In this document: positions 1-12,653 of the stretch, piece after piece | Position numbering within the stretch: the first letter of the stretch is position 1 | How the letters are laid out: the number at the start of each line of letters is the position of its first letter | Source of the DNA: Balanoglossus misakiensis | Taxonomy: Eukaryota; Hemichordata | Reading direction: 5' to 3' | Assembly: GCA_040954595.2 (NCBI GenBank) | Contig: CM082576.2 | Span: 14,260,001 to 14,324,000, forward strand | Length of the DNA: 64,000 nt | Notes under the pieces: generated by a model | Told to the model about the DNA's origin: nothing | Seen by the model: only the letters and a program-made list of their open reading frames with translations | The model's database searches: none | Program-made: the position numbers and the translations under genes

Positions 1-1536
1 AGCTTTTATAAAAATTTGCTGCACATCTTAGTGAACCATATACAAGTGGGATCTGGTGTATCGTACGTACAAGTATACGGCGCTAACTTTACCCCCGTGT
101 GATACCATTACTTCGTGGGGGAGGCCGAGGGGGGTTGTGAGGGTGAATGTTTGGGTTGTAATTGAGTGTGTTACACGTCAGTGCGATCATGATCAACAAT
201 AAAGACTAGAATTGTACAAAAATGCTGCGTCGTCGTCTATTAATTATTCTATGCCGATATAGGTGTTAAAAACAACCGATCATTTTCACACTTTGTCGGC
301 CGATAAACGTAGTGCCAATGTAGGCTGATAAACACCAGTGCTGAAAGGCGTTTTTCAAACTACCGATCATTTCAAAGTCTGTCGATCTTTTTTCATAATA
401 AGCCAAATAGCGTAGTGTAGTACCGAAAGGCCGTTTTCAAACTACCGATCTTTTTCATAATAAGCCGATATGACGTGACCGACACACGATGGAGCTCCGT
501 TTGAGCCAGACAATAGTCCCGGACACCAATACGACAAGTAGACAATTGAAAATCACAAAGACAATATATATATATTTTTTTTTTTGGGGGGGGGGGGTCA
601 GAACCTTTGTAAAAGTAAGTCTTGGAGGTATGAAAAGCGATATCACATCAACATGTCACGAAAATTCAGTTCACCCACGAGGAGACGCTCACGCTACGTA
701 TACTGCATCATACGAAGGTTCAGGAGCTATGCACTAGTCAGGCGTGTGCGCTATACTATACATGCTATAGAACGGAATTGTTGCACTTGTAATCAGGGGC
801 GATTTTGCAAAGACCCATGGGGGTACACCCACTATTTTTCTTAAATAGTCAGAATATATATTGAAATTACCAAAAATCGTTTCAAAATGTTACAATTATT
901 TTTTATAAAAAAGTGCTGCACATCTTAAAACACTATAAATTCGATGTTTATTATTTTTCCAAATTTCGGGTCACTGTAAGTTTTATCAGTTTTCCGCAAG
1001 GTTTATCAAGATATTTCGGTAAAAATGTGTCGTTTAATAGCTTAAACTACAAACTATCGATAAATGGTGAAAATGACTGGTAAAATACGATTATTCCGAC
1101 GTAAATAAGCTTAGAAAATTACGCGGGAAATCAGCACACCACTTCCGCATTTGAAAACAAGATAACGTTGGGGGCGCTGCAAAGTTTAGAAAACACCGTG
1201 ATTAACGGTCATTTGACGAGCTAGCGTTCGCACTGGGAGTACGACTTAAGTAGTAAAAATATCAATGGAAATACCTCACTTAAACCTTTCACGCTCGATA
1301 CCGTATAATGGTTAATAATATGAAAAAAATAATTAACTCAACGCTACACTTCGTGTCTATAATTATCCCACCACAGCCGCATTGTATAAACGCTGGTGGT
1401 GGCAATTATAAATTTTACATACAGACACAATGTTGCAACAATACAACACTGGACACTAAATATAGTGAGGATACAGAAAGGAAACTTCAGCACAGGTGCC
1501 AAGCAAAAGGTCCTGGAAAAAATCCGGGCTGATAAA
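1..1536. other. Non-coding, low-grade repeats
   Basis: No gene is supported here. A degenerate direct repeat built on the words ctaccgatc and cataataagcc recurs between about 260 and 480. The phrase tgctgcacatctta, after a tttataaaa run, occurs near 18 and again near 913. A G-homopolymer lies at about 584-598. All ORFs in the interval are short and have no recognisable domain. Confidence 0.6.
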
Positions 1537-1540
1537 ACAG

Positions 1541-1633
1541 ATAAACAAACAAACAAACAAACAAACAAACAAACAAACAAACAAACAAACAAACAAACAA
1601 ACAAATAAATAAATAAATAAATAAACAAACAAA

Positions 1634-1696
<63 letters not shown>

Positions 1697-1697
1697 A
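1541..1697. repeat. Tetranucleotide microsatellite (AAAC)n then (AAAT)n
   Basis: A pure run of aaac units passes into aaat units over about 157 bp. The long antisense ORFs rich in Leu, Phe, Tyr and Ile across it are translations of this simple repeat, not genes. Confidence 0.97.
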
Positions 1698-2346
1698 ACA
1701 AACCAGATCCATCTTACAAAACTTAAATTCTTTTTTTTCAATTTTTTTTTCATATTGTAACTCTACCAATACGTATAAACGAAACTGCAGCTTAATTTAC
1801 ACACTTTCCTCATTGTACATCATACTCATTGATTCTTTCTGCTTCCGTCATCTCTTTTGCCCAGCTAGGGAACCCTTTTTGTGCACCTCTTCCATTCACT
1901 TAGAGGGTCTTACTATTCTATTGTGTGGACTGATCAAGGCCAGGTTGATTTTCCCAGTCCCCCCTCCCGCACACACTCCCGCCGCACACCCCACCCCTCC
2001 CCCTGCGCAGGGTACACTATTCTGCTGTGTTCACGTGACATTTGTATATATCACTTATGCAGATTTAATGAAATTAGAAACACAATTTCAGAGCTCCCCT
2101 CTATTTTCTATTCGTCTACCAGCAACATTAGGAATATAGGAAAATTTCCGATATATCGAACGAAGGTTCCAATTACAAATGAATGGGATTCAGATTAAAA
2201 ATAGTTTAATTTTGAGAGATATATGGCATGGGGATAACAAACGCTAGTTGCAATTATCAAAGTATATTATTATATATGGTCAGATGTTTCTGTAAGCCCT
2301 TCCCTTTCGAGGCACGTGACCAGAGTTTCACCAAACGCACATAACA

Positions 2347-2348
2347 TC

Positions 2349-2392
<44 letters not shown>
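2347..2392. repeat. (AAC)n microsatellite
   Basis: About fifteen uninterrupted caa/aac units, continuing into a looser aat/aac stretch to about 2430. Confidence 0.95.
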
Positions 2393-2579
2393 CTACAATA
2401 ATAATGATAACAACAACAATTATAACAACCAGCAATTATCTCCTTGTCCCAAGGTGTAGTGTATGGCTCCACTGATCATTTTCAGCGGCACCACTCTCCC
2501 GAAATGAATAATCTGTCTCTACCATTTATTCATTTTGGGGTTTTTACTCTCGTATCATACAAGCCAGATGGAAATTTGA

Positions 2580-2892
2580 ACAATGAAAAACGAAATGAAA
2601 TGAAATTATAAAAATAATAATAATAAATTAAAACGAAATTAAAAACAAAATTGAATAAAACAAATTTGAAAAGAAAAGAAAACATAATAAAATGAAAAGA
2701 AAATGAAAAGAAATTAAAAACAAAATTGAATAAAAAAATGAAAAGAAAAGAAAACACAATAAAATGAAAATAAAATAAAAAAAAAATAAAAAAAAAATAT
2801 TTGAAAATAAAAAAACAATAAAATGAAAAAAAAAAAAAAAAAATTAAAAAAATAAAAGAAAACAAATTTAAAAGTGAAATGAAATGAAATGC
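2580..2892. repeat. A-rich low-complexity tract (AAATGAAA-like)
   Basis: About 310 bp of A-rich sequence with recurring aaatgaaa, aaaagaaa and aaataaaa words. The antisense 144-codon Phe/Ile-rich ORF here is a product of composition. Confidence 0.9.
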
Positions 2893-4580
2893 AATTCGTT
2901 TCAGCCATGGACTACAGCTGCCATAGTTTACCGGCATGCATTTCGGCCACCATAGACTTAACACGCAATGGCAGTGGCAGGTCCAGCCATACGTATCGCA
3001 AAGATTTTTTTTTTCCGAATGGAATTTTTTTCACCCATGGACTACAGCTGCCTACAGATGCCACAGTATCACGTGACGACGCCTTGTACAACAACATGAA
3101 CGAGGTTGGGGCCTTTATGTTTTACCCATGGAGATAAACTCGCTGAAGGTTAACTCGCTGTAAGCCTTATATTCAATATGGCGATCTCAACATGTAAACA
3201 CACAAAAATAAACCAGAACGTGAGCGGTTCGGATGTTAGGACAAGTTAATCGCATCATATTTGGAGTCGGTTAGGAGGTATTGAAATATACTCAGAGAAT
3301 AATAGTGATGCATTCAACTTTCGGAAATGTTCCATCTACCATTACACAACAGGTCATGATTTTCACTGAAGTTTTATTTATTTTACAATGAAACTGACAA
3401 GAAATGTAAGGCTTACATGTACAATTCAAATAGGAAATTAAGGGTCTTTACATATGTCATTTACAAATTTTATGAATTCAAGATATTCTGCAAATGATTT
3501 GACTGATGAAAATATCATCCAGGCACATTACATAAGTATTGAAGACTTCATGACATTAATTGCTTCCTGGTAGACATGGTTAAACAAACGATATCGCAAA
3601 AAGTAACTCCTCAGCAAATGAATAAATGGTAAAGAACGATTATTCATTTTGGCGAGTTTTTTCACTCTCCTATCTATAAGAGGGATGGAAGTTGTGTGTG
3701 GTTGAACGTTCATTCACTATATATCCACATGTAGAATAACAAACGGCGTCTTGTATCAAATAAAATTAATGGAAAAAAGGGCAGCGAGAGAGAGACTTTG
3801 TCCCTTTAAATTTCCGACCTACACACGCGGGTTAACAATGAATAAAAATAAAATCAGAATCCAAAAATCGCAGTGATAATGTCTCTGTGTCACGATGTGG
3901 GTGTGAAATGATCTGATAATGCTGATATCATCCGATCATGGACGTTTACCATGCAGTAACTGTGATACTATAAACCGTGGATCGGAACAAAATTTTGTAC
4001 AGTTTTATAGCCTTTTACCTAGGTAAATACACTTCGACACATCATATTTTCACACATTTTTATTTGTATACATACGTTGTTCTGTGATTGCCCTTAACGC
4101 AGCTGTACCGTTGGGGTGGGGGCTGATTACTCCCACGGACAGCTAGCTGCGGGCCAACCCCATTCTAAGACGTGTAGTTGCAACGACCCGACTTGTGTAG
4201 GAACATTTGAACGGCAACAGAAAGCAAAGTGAGCGTAATTCAATAAAACGACCTATACAAGCCTGAACTCTGATTATTTCTGGTCCCAAAACTCCTTTCG
4301 TGAAAAACTCACTGGACTGTTTACGTATTTCAGCGAGTACTACCCGCTGGAAGTGACTGGGATTATGCTAAGTAATGAGACCTCGCACACAGTAGTGAGT
4401 GAGTGTGAGGGTCAAAGTCCGCTGCCGGAGTTGTGGCGCAAATTAGATTGTGTAAATTGAACTTCTGGGATATGGGGTGAGATCCCCGCCAAAACTAAAA
4501 TAATTCGATTAATGCTTTTTGCTATTTAGTATTATTAACTATTTTTATCATTATTTGCTAAACATTTTATATTTGCAGAG
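2893..4580. other. Intergenic; contains a segment repeated in inverted orientation at 12.4-13.6 kb
   Basis: No gene is seen. Roughly 3280-3610 is the reverse complement of the two pieces 12480-12653 and 13450-13625. That other locus is split by a TTAA-flanked element that this copy lacks. Confidence 0.75.
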
Positions 4581-4589
4581 ATGGGTGCT

Positions 4590-5235
4590 GATTATTAGCA
4601 ATTATGTGCTCAATTATAAGCAGGTAAACGATTTAGCGCTGAATTTTTCAAAGCTTTATAATTAGGTGACGAATTATTAATATGTAAAATATTTAATGCT
4701 GAATTATTTTAGCAGTGGTATGATTAGGTGCCGCCTTATTAGTAGGTGAAAATTTTGCTGCTGAATTATTAGCAGCTTTATGATTAGGTGCCGCATTATT
4801 AGTAGGTAAAATATTTGATGCTGAATTATTTTAGCAGCGTTATGATTAGGTGCCGCATTATTAGTAGGTGAAAAATTTGGTGCTGAATTATTAGCAGCTT
4901 TATGATTAGGTGCCGCATTATTAGTAGGTAAAATATTTGATGCTGAATTATTTTAGCAGCGTTATGATTAGGTGCCGCATTATTAGTAGGTGAAAAATTT
5001 GGTGCTGAATTATTAGCAGCTTTATGATTAGGTGCCGCATTATTAGTAGGTAAAATATTTGATGCTGAATTATTTTAGCAGCGTTATGATTAGGTGCCGC
5101 ATTATTAGTAGGTGAAAAATTTGGTGCTGAGTTATTAGCAGCTTTATGATTAGGTGCCGCATTATTAGTAGGTAAACTATTTGATGCTGAATTATTAGTA
5201 GCTTTATGATTAGGTGTCGAATTATTAGTTAATAT
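4590..5235. repeat. Satellite: alternating 60- and 62-bp monomers (about 122-bp higher-order unit)
   Basis: Monomers beginning tgattaggtgccgcattatt alternate between two variants. One has gtgaaaaatttggtgctgaa and ends agcagcttta (60 bp). The other has gtaaaatatttgatgctgaa and ends ttagcagcgtta (62 bp). The ends of the array are degenerate. No conserved ORF runs through it. It is not a CRISPR array because there are no unique spacers. Confidence 0.9.
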
Positions 5236-5239
5236 TTAT

Positions 5240-6985
5240 GGAGTGAACAGGGACTGTGTAATTTGCGTGAAATTGCATGGGAGCCCCAAAGCGCCCCTTT
5301 TATTTTATCGATTTAATCGTATGTAGAAACTATACTATCTCATAGTCGCCTAACACATCCCTATCCGTATGTGAAGGCCGTGGTGATTGCAACTTACTGT
5401 AATACCAAATTTTAGATTAATCCTATTACAGTCAACACGTTCCTGAAAAAGACCAACGACATTCTGCTCGCTTCGGCACCATTCCAGTGGCAGTTCAATT
5501 TTCTTTCAAGCACTAATACAGAGGATATGTTTGTGTGGTAGTTAAGGACGTGCGGAGTTTGACTTGCGTAACTAACCACATATTTACAAACATACATTGT
5601 ATTTCTTGTACTCATTGTGCGTAAAATAAAATAAAAGTCTTCTGGTTTTCGTTTATTTGCGGCTTGGTGTGAGATTTAAAAAAAATACTGTACATATTTG
5701 AGAAGAAAACTGAGCGGTAATAGAACGAATAGAAAAGCTGCAACGGTATGTTGGCCTACGGTAAAGCTTTTCACGCTCGGCGGCCATCATGCATCTACGC
5801 CCCGTCGGCGTATGCGCATAGCCCCGAGGCCAGTACATCGATCCGAATAGACGGTTAAAAACGTCAAGCGAGCCGAAAATATCACAGAGAACGACCTTGG
5901 TACCAATCTGTGCACAACTAAATATCCGGTGTCACAAAAATCGAAAATATCCTACATAAAAGGTTCAAAAAAAGTGATCGTCCAGACACTGCAAACGTGT
6001 GTACTCAAGGCGAGCCGGAAGTCAAATGAACGGTTACTCACGTTGGAACCCCCATGGTGCTTTGCGCGTGACCCACACCACACCACCTTGGACAAGATTT
6101 CCCGCTCTGCATGCAGCCAACATCCTTGGTCGATTCCATTGTAGTTATTGACAAAGATGTTGTATTTTTCGTGGTATTCACGAAAGTTGTTATGGTCTAA
6201 AGGAACTTGGGTTATGTTTTGGGTTCATTTTCTTCCAAAAAACAATTGCACATATACAGAAGTCTCATTTCTATCGTTTTTGGGCGACCAGCAAATTAGC
6301 CTGCACTTTGACCCGCACCTTGACCCTTTGACCCGCAAAAAACGATACTGCAAGGTCAATAAACGCCTAATGTAACATTGGGTATAACATTTGAAGTCAA
6401 CGACACTATACAAAACATTTGTTCTTAGAAGAAGAACATCTCCATATTATGATGGGGTTTTATCACGCGCCCAGGGTCTTATAAACTTCAGGGACGAAAA
6501 GGTTACGACCACCCCTCTTGGAATATGGTCCAACCTTATTATTGTTTTATGCTCTGTTCATTCACCCACGGTCACTCGAGCCAGGTCGACCGTGCCCAAC
6601 CGTAGCAGTCGTCTGCGTCGAGCCGTGCCTTCTCACTGAAATAGGGACAGGGGGACTCTCTTCAATCCCGTGGTATACGTTGAGGATGACTGGATATTTG
6701 AGGTTAGTGTTGTATGATTGTATCCAATCACAGTACTGCGATTGTTACTCGGGGCATGCCTGGGGAGATATTCCAACGGCAGGCCTGCGCCGTCTTTTCA
6801 ATGGACGTTACATAACTCATGTGGTCTTTTTCTGGTATAGTAGTCCGGCTTCGTGTATGCTTGATAGCGCTGCCTCGCGGGCACTGACTCACGATCTTCA
6901 CCTTTGTCGCTAAATCGCATAGACCGAACCACAGTCACGTGACAGTTGGGTCGTATATACACGGCTGTATATATACACAGAAGAG
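5240..6985. other. Intergenic, no supported gene
   Basis: Only short ORFs are present (131 codons or fewer), with no domain signature, no start context of note and no splice pattern linking them. Confidence 0.5.
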
Positions 6986-6994
6986 GGACAAGTC

Positions 6995-7395
6995 TAGCCC
7001 GGAGACCAGGCGTCGATCTAGAATACAACGCCCGGTGACAGTCGAGAAATTTCCTGCTGAGCTGAAAGATAGTAGCCCTGGCAACGATCAGGGTCGCTTA
7101 GTAACGAATGGATAACGAGTGATCTATCAAATGTTGACGGGCGCCAGTGGTTGGATGATATAATTAACAAAGCTTGGTAAATCACTCCCACACCCCAGTT
7201 GCGGGAATTTCACACATGACTCCACCTCTATTTCCTTATTTAGAATGCGATGATGTCATTTGGTTTACATTGAGTGACCAATTAGCTTACACACAAGATT
7301 TACCACCCGTGTCGTTCTGCGCACAGAATTCGGTGCGTAAATAGAGACTGTCACCGGGCGTTTCTTTTCCCCTACTACGCCTGGTCTCCGGGCTA
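6995..7395. mobile_element. MITE with TAGCCCGGAGACCAGGCGT ends and 9-bp target duplication
   Basis: The left end tagcccggagaccaggcgt is mirrored by the right end acgcctggtctccgggcta, and an inner pair cgcccggtgacagtc / gactgtcaccgggcg is also inverted. The element is flanked by perfect 9-bp direct repeats ggacaagtc at 6986-6994 and 7396-7404. Size is 401 bp and it has no coding capacity. A 9-bp duplication with ends running from TA inward suits a Mutator-like (MULE) non-autonomous element. The family is inferred. Confidence 0.88.
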
Positions 7396-7642
7396 GGACA
7401 AGTCATGCAACCAAACCCCCATTTTGACACATGCATCGCCAAGTTCTGTAGATGTTTTCACTCACACAAAGGCGAAATTTAATCAATAAATCGGCACCGA
7501 TACCACCCATACCATGTCAACATTCATACCTGCTATCCTTTGCGTATTTATAACGATCTTCCGTGTGTTTTGGGGCGATTTCTGAGAGGTACTACGCGTT
7601 CTACACGCTTAAAATTCAAGTTTCTAGCTAACTTCAGCTGAC

Positions 7643-7792
7643 CTGGAAAGTACCAGGGCTGTGATTGGTTGCCCACCTTAAATATATGTTCATTTGAAAC
7701 ATTTAAATTAGTCTAAATTTAAATGTTTCAAAGGAATGGATATTTTTGGTGGGCAACCAATCACAGCCCTGGTACTTTCCAGCTGCCCATTT
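7643..7792. mobile_element. Short MITE, about 150 bp
   Basis: A 35-bp perfect terminal inverted repeat (ctggaaagtaccagggctgt... at the left, its exact complement at the right) encloses an AT-rich core with a second palindrome around aaacatttaaatt. The flanks share agctg on both sides, possibly the target duplication. Confidence 0.82.
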
Positions 7793-8166
7793 CATTCAGT
7801 GCACCAGTTATCTTTAGACAGGCGTCCTATAAATAGCATCATAGCCCTAGTAACACACACTCACAGATGGCAACAAGTGAGCTTATGAATTTTGCAACAC
7901 CTTATCAATACTTGACAAAAGATGTAGCAACTTTTGTTGGTGGTCATGCTATGCATCCACAAGTCTGCAGAATACTTGTACACTACACACAGGATAGCAG
8001 ACTGCATAATTGAGGGGCCACAGTGATGTCCAATAGAAGCTACCATGTAAATTTTATGTAAATTAGTCCAAACTCTATGATTTTTTCCTGGGGAGAACCC
8101 TGCGGTTTATTGAAAGACTCTGTCAATAAACCATCATTATATCCATACGCAGGGTTGTAATCTGAC

Positions 8167-10615
8167 CACAGGGGACTCTCCCTCCGCGATTTTGTTTGTT
8201 TATTGTTGTTGTTGTTGTTGATTTTTGGCATAATAAACAAATACATATTTCTTTGTTAATAAATATGGTTTGTTGACATGTAAAGGTTAGGGTATATTCG
8301 ACAGGTTAGGGTTAGTGTTTCGATTCACGGCCCCGGGCATCACTAAGCCACAAAGAGAGACAAGGGTGGAAACTAGCCCAGTACGGCCAAACATGAATGT
8401 CTCGTTCGGAATGTTAAAAACGTTAGTGAGATTCAAATTGGACCAATCAAATAGCTTGTTAGTCCTGCAAGGGGACGTTAATCGATTTCAGCCTGGTCCC
8501 AGGATGAACTTACTTCGGCGTATTTTACCATATTTTCCCCCTTATAATAACAGGCTCACGACTCTTTTACATACAGAAATACATCAGCATATGTTTTATG
8601 ACAAAAATCACACACAAGCGTAAATCTTTGCGAAACGTGGTCACCTCCAAACAATTCACGACATGTACGTGATGCCTTCCGAAACGAGACATTTAAGTTT
8701 GTCCATGGTTTGCCGTAAAAAAACTGTACGGATGTCAACGGAGAACGATGTGAAATATCGCCGATTTATACTTTTTTATTGAATTACAGGATAGATATAC
8801 CGTTAAAGTCATTTTATAAGTCGCGGCTTTTGTTACAATGTTGCAAAATTTGAACAAATTGTGTTTTTCTGAGGAAGGGATGGACTTATAATACGTAGTT
8901 ATCAATTGTTCAAAAGTGGGCGGGGTCAAATTTTGACGTTCCGACCTTTTCAGTACGTAATCAATCCTTCGGTTCGACCAGGAAAAATAATTATTCTTTA
9001 CAAAAAGATGAAACAATGGGGGTAAAAATGAGTCAAAGTGCCAGAACACCCCCTTGGACATTTATGCAAATTAGGTTCAAATAGGCTTCATGGTGCCATT
9101 GAAAATCAACAACACATTTAGCAGACTTGTCCCATTTGTTGTTCCACATTAAATAAATGGAAGATCTGAGAACATCCACACTTTTCCAGTTTTTGCACAG
9201 TCATCCTATAAGTATAAGCGCTACCACGGTACCGGTACCGTCTGTGAGTCTTACAGCTTTGAAACCAGTGCGTAATATAAAAGCATACAGGGGGATGTGG
9301 GAACACGCTTTGAGTTGGTCCCTTGGGACAAAGACGTTTTTAATTTATTCACGCACAGGGATGTATTTTTAGCCAGACAATGGCAAGACCTAGTTGCCTA
9401 GCAATTATCGCCATGAACTTTGCTACAAGTTTCACTATCACTTCCACTGGGCGTCTCAATTTTTTCAGCAGAGCCCCAGCTGCAGTAAGTTCCGACTACC
9501 TCAAGGCTTTGCCTGTAGGTTTTGGGGCTCCTCATTTTACTGATGACCATCAGCAACAAGGCACATTGACCGTTGACTAAGCAAGGTGCTAAACATCGCT
9601 CTTTTCAGAGGGGTAATTTTACATGCAAGCTCATTAGAAACTGCCACTTGTATCCCCTCAATTTTCAGCCACCCCCCCTGTTACAAAATGACCCCTTTCC
9701 TTAATTAACTATTCACGCCTAATTTGAGGTCAGACAAGGGTCATTCATTCATGGCTGTTTGAGCTCAGACCAAGGGAGTTGAACCATTAGATGTACTAAC
9801 GCCTGCTCCTGCAGTTTCGAATGAAGTACATAAACATCATGAAAGAGATCTGTTGCAAGTGGTTTCTCTCCCCCTCCCCTGATAAGTACAGACAAGGTAG
9901 CGAATTCTTGTGTTATCATCAAGGAAAATAACCGGGAAGCCCTACTTGCTTATCTCTATCTAATGGCTTCTGCATGCATAAATTATAGCACTGACATGTG
10001 CTGTGCCAAGTTTGTGGCCTAGGTTACCACACTACACCTAGGTGTCAAATGATCGGAGACACAAAGAGCAGTTTCTTTCAACAAGGGAAATTGAAACAAA
10101 GAAACAAAAAGTGTTAACTTTAATGCTTCATGAGTGACAGTGTGTGCTGAAAAGGGGGTGCGACTTATAATACGGATGTTCTGTTGTTTCCATTTTCTGA
10201 AAATCTCCTCCCAAACAAGTCTTTCAAAGAAGGGGTGCGACTTATAATACCGCCGCGACTTATAAAATGACTTTAACGGTAGTAAGTATAGAGTATGTTG
10301 TCACTGCAAACGTAATATTTCAATTGTCAGACATTCATTAGTTGTGTTATTCTGGACTTAAAAAATACAGTGCTGGGACCCGGAAATGGGCTAGTCTCCA
10401 CCCTTGTCTCTCTTTGTGGCTTAGTGATATGTCCGGGGCCGTGGATCGAAAACAATGCCAACACTGACCCTAACCGTTGATAATACCCTAACACTTACAT
10501 GTCAACAAACCATATTTATTAATAAAGAAATATGTATTTGTTTATTATGCCAAAAATCATCATCAACAACAACAACAAACAAACAAACAAAATCGCGGAA
10601 GGAGAGTCCCCTGTG
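8167..10615. mobile_element. 2.45-kb inverted-repeat element inserted upstream of zinc-finger array A
   Basis: The ends are cacaggggactctcc and ggagagtcccctgtg, inside imperfect inverted arms of about 225 bp (8167-8400 against 10385-10615). A second inner inverted pair lies near 8801-8830 and 10239-10270. The element is flanked by the direct repeat atctgac (8160-8166 and 10616-10622). The uninterrupted site is visible in units C and D (gttgtaatctgacctagagg near 33088 and 41500), so the borders are exact. No transposase is recognisable, so it is probably non-autonomous. The 7-bp duplication does not settle a superfamily. Confidence 0.88.
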
Positions 10616-10720
10616 ATCTGACCTAGAGGCCAGGGAGAGTAAGTGAGAATATGGTTATAGTGTATCAGCACATAATTACATCTGGTTGTATGTCCTTATG
10701 ATTTTAAAATTCCTTTGCAG

Positions 10721-10924
10721 GAATTGATTGACCGGGCCCACCCAATTTGCAAACGAGGATACAGAAGCAGACAGACGGCACGGCGTATACATGAAAACAT
10801 TTCAAGACAAGAGGTTCATGAGGGTTTACTTCAAATATCCCGGGAGTGTCTGACTGGACGCAGGAGGATTTCTGGTCGCGGAAAGTTCACAAATGGAAGT
10901 TTATCACCGAATCCCCGCCAATGA
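10721..10924 (+). other. Candidate exon frame overlapping the start of zinc-finger array A
   Basis: The acceptor-like run ttaaaattcctttgcag ends at 10720. From the next base a frame beginning ELIDRAHPICKRGYRSR is open and basic to the TAA at 10922-10924. It contains no ATG, so it would need a coding upstream exon. It overlaps the ATG of the array (10893) in another frame. The equivalent frame is intact in units B and D and frameshifted in C. It is either a coding exon of an upstream cistron or transcribed leader sequence; I cannot decide. Confidence 0.35.
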
Positions 10925-12014
10925 AAAACCACATGAGTGCAAAGTGTGTGGCAAATGTTTCTCATGTGTTTCACATTTAAAAGTCCATCAACGGATCCAT
11001 ACCAAAGAAAAGCCACACGAATGCATGATATGCGGTAAATGCTTCTCCACGAGTTCACATTTAAAAGTCCATCAACGGATCCATACCAAAGAAAAGCCAC
11101 ACGAATGCATGATATGCGGTAAATGCTTCGCCACAAGTTCAAGTTTAAAAGTCCATCAACGGATCCATACCAAAGAAAAGCCATATGAATGCAAGATATG
11201 TGGTAAATGTTTCTCCCATGGTTCAAGTTTAAAAGTCCATCAACGGATCCATACCAAAGAAAAGCCACATGAATGCAAGATATGTGGCAAATGCTTCTCC
11301 AGGAGTTCAAGTTTAGAAGACCATCAACGGATCCATACCAAAGAAAAGCCACACGAATGCATGATATGCGGTAAACGTTTCTCAAAGAATGGGAACTTAA
11401 CAGTACACATGAGAGTCCATACCAATGAAAAACCATATGAATGCAAGATATGCGGTAAATGTTTCTCCCAGAAAGGCAACTTAAAAGTCCATCAACAGCT
11501 CCATACCAATGAAAAACCATATGAATGCAAGATATGTGGTAAATGTTTCTCCCAGGGTTCACATTTAAAAGTCCATCAACGGCTCCATACCAATGAAAAG
11601 CCACATGAATGCAAAGTGTGTGGTAAATGTTTCTCCGACGGTTCATATTTTAAAGTTCATCAATGGCTCCATACCAATGAAAAACCATATGAATGCAAAG
11701 TGTGTGGTAAATGTTTCTCCTACGGTTCATATTTAAAAGTCCATCAACGGATCCATACCAATGAAAAACCATATGAATGCAAGATATGTGGTAAATGCTT
11801 CCCCCAGGGTTCACATTTAAAAGTCCATCAACGGATCCATACCAAAGAAAAGCCACATGAATGCAAAGTGTGTGGTAAATGTTTCTCCCAGGGTTCAAGT
11901 TTGAAACGCCATCAAGGGCTCCTTACCTATGAAAAACCATATGAATGCAAAGCATGTGGTAAATGTTTCTCCAGGAAAGGAAATTTAAAAGCACACTTGA
12001 GAATCCATACCTAA
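10893..12014 (+). CDS. C2H2 zinc-finger array A, 13 fingers (373 aa)
   Basis: A single open exon encodes a probable sequence-specific DNA-binding nuclear protein. After a short leader (MEVYHRIPANEKP, itself a decayed finger end) come thirteen 28-residue C2H2 units of the pattern C-x2-C-x3-F-x5-L-x2-H-x3-H. Linkers are TKEKPHE or TNEKPYE rather than the usual TGEKP, and most fingers carry an extra Cys in CGKCF. Finger 12 has Leu in place of its last His (HQGLLT), so it should not fold normally. The ATG at 10893 is the first in frame after an upstream TGA. No KRAB, SCAN, BTB or ZAD domain is visible in this exon; upstream exons were not found. A further degenerate finger (HLETCGN) follows the TAA. 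It is one of four paralogous arrays in the window. Confidence 0.82.
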   Translation: MEVYHRIPANEKPHECKVCGKCFSCVSHLKVHQRIHTKEKPHECMICGKCFSTSSHLKVHQRIHTKEKPHECMICGKCFATSSSLKVHQRIHTKEKPYECKICGKCFSHGSSLKVHQRIHTKEKPHECKICGKCFSRSSSLEDHQRIHTKEKPHECMICGKRFSKNGNLTVHMRVHTNEKPYECKICGKCFSQKGNLKVHQQLHTNEKPYECKICGKCFSQGSHLKVHQRLHTNEKPHECKVCGKCFSDGSYFKVHQWLHTNEKPYECKVCGKCFSYGSYLKVHQRIHTNEKPYECKICGKCFPQGSHLKVHQRIHTKEKPHECKVCGKCFSQGSSLKRHQGLLTYEKPYECKACGKCFSRKGNLKAHLRIHT

Positions 12015-12649
12015 GAAAAGCACTTGGAAACGTGTGGTAATGTCTCTTCAGTTCTCATATGAAACCTAATAAGCATATATAGACACTAAATGAAAGGGAT
12101 ATGAATGCGATACCTGACACATGATTAATTTTTCCAGGTATGCTACTTAAGTAAAAATCGTAAACGAACCCACTAGAATGAAATGGTAATTGAACGCACA
12201 TTATTATTACAATACCAGTGAGTATTTTTATGTCATCATTCCAGATTATTACTGATAACATATTATCATGGGGCGCCCCTATTGAATGTCTCTTTGAGAC
12301 TGGGCATTTCAAGAGCCAGCAACAACACCCTATCGATGACATTTAATTTGTACATTTTCTGCAAAATATCATTTGCATGCATTTTCAAATTAAATACTCG
12401 TGTTTATTTGTAGAATAACTCAGTTCTTTCAACATGAATTTTTACTGTTGTGCTGTTCATTTATGATATTTTAAAGGTTTGCTGAGGAATTACTTTTAGC
12501 GATATCGTTTGTTTTAACCATGTCTACCAGGAAGCAATTAATGTCACAAAGTCTTCAATACTTATGTAATGTGCCTGGATGATATTTTCATCAGTCAATC
12601 ATTTGCATCTTGAATTCATAAAATTTGTAAATGACAAATGTAAAGACCC
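12015..12649. other. Downstream of array A: decayed finger, then a copy of the 3.3-3.6 kb segment
   Basis: A decayed finger remnant occupies about the first 40 bp. From about 12480 the sequence is the reverse complement of 3440-3610. No gene is seen; the antisense 95-codon ORF has no domain. Confidence 0.6.
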
Positions 12650-12653
12650 TTAA

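Noticed and set aside
1344-1769. Leu/Phe/Ile-rich 141-codon ORF
   Set aside because: Translation of the AAAC/AAAT microsatellite.
4590-5235. CRISPR-like regular repeats
   Set aside because: Whole period is repeated with no unique spacers, and the genome is eukaryotic; it is a satellite.
10831-11646. Long antisense ORFs across the zinc-finger arrays (271, 291 and 239 codons; repeated ISCIHVAFLWYG)
   Set aside because: They follow from the codon pattern of the repeated 84-bp finger unit read in reverse and appear in all arrays; no independent gene signature.
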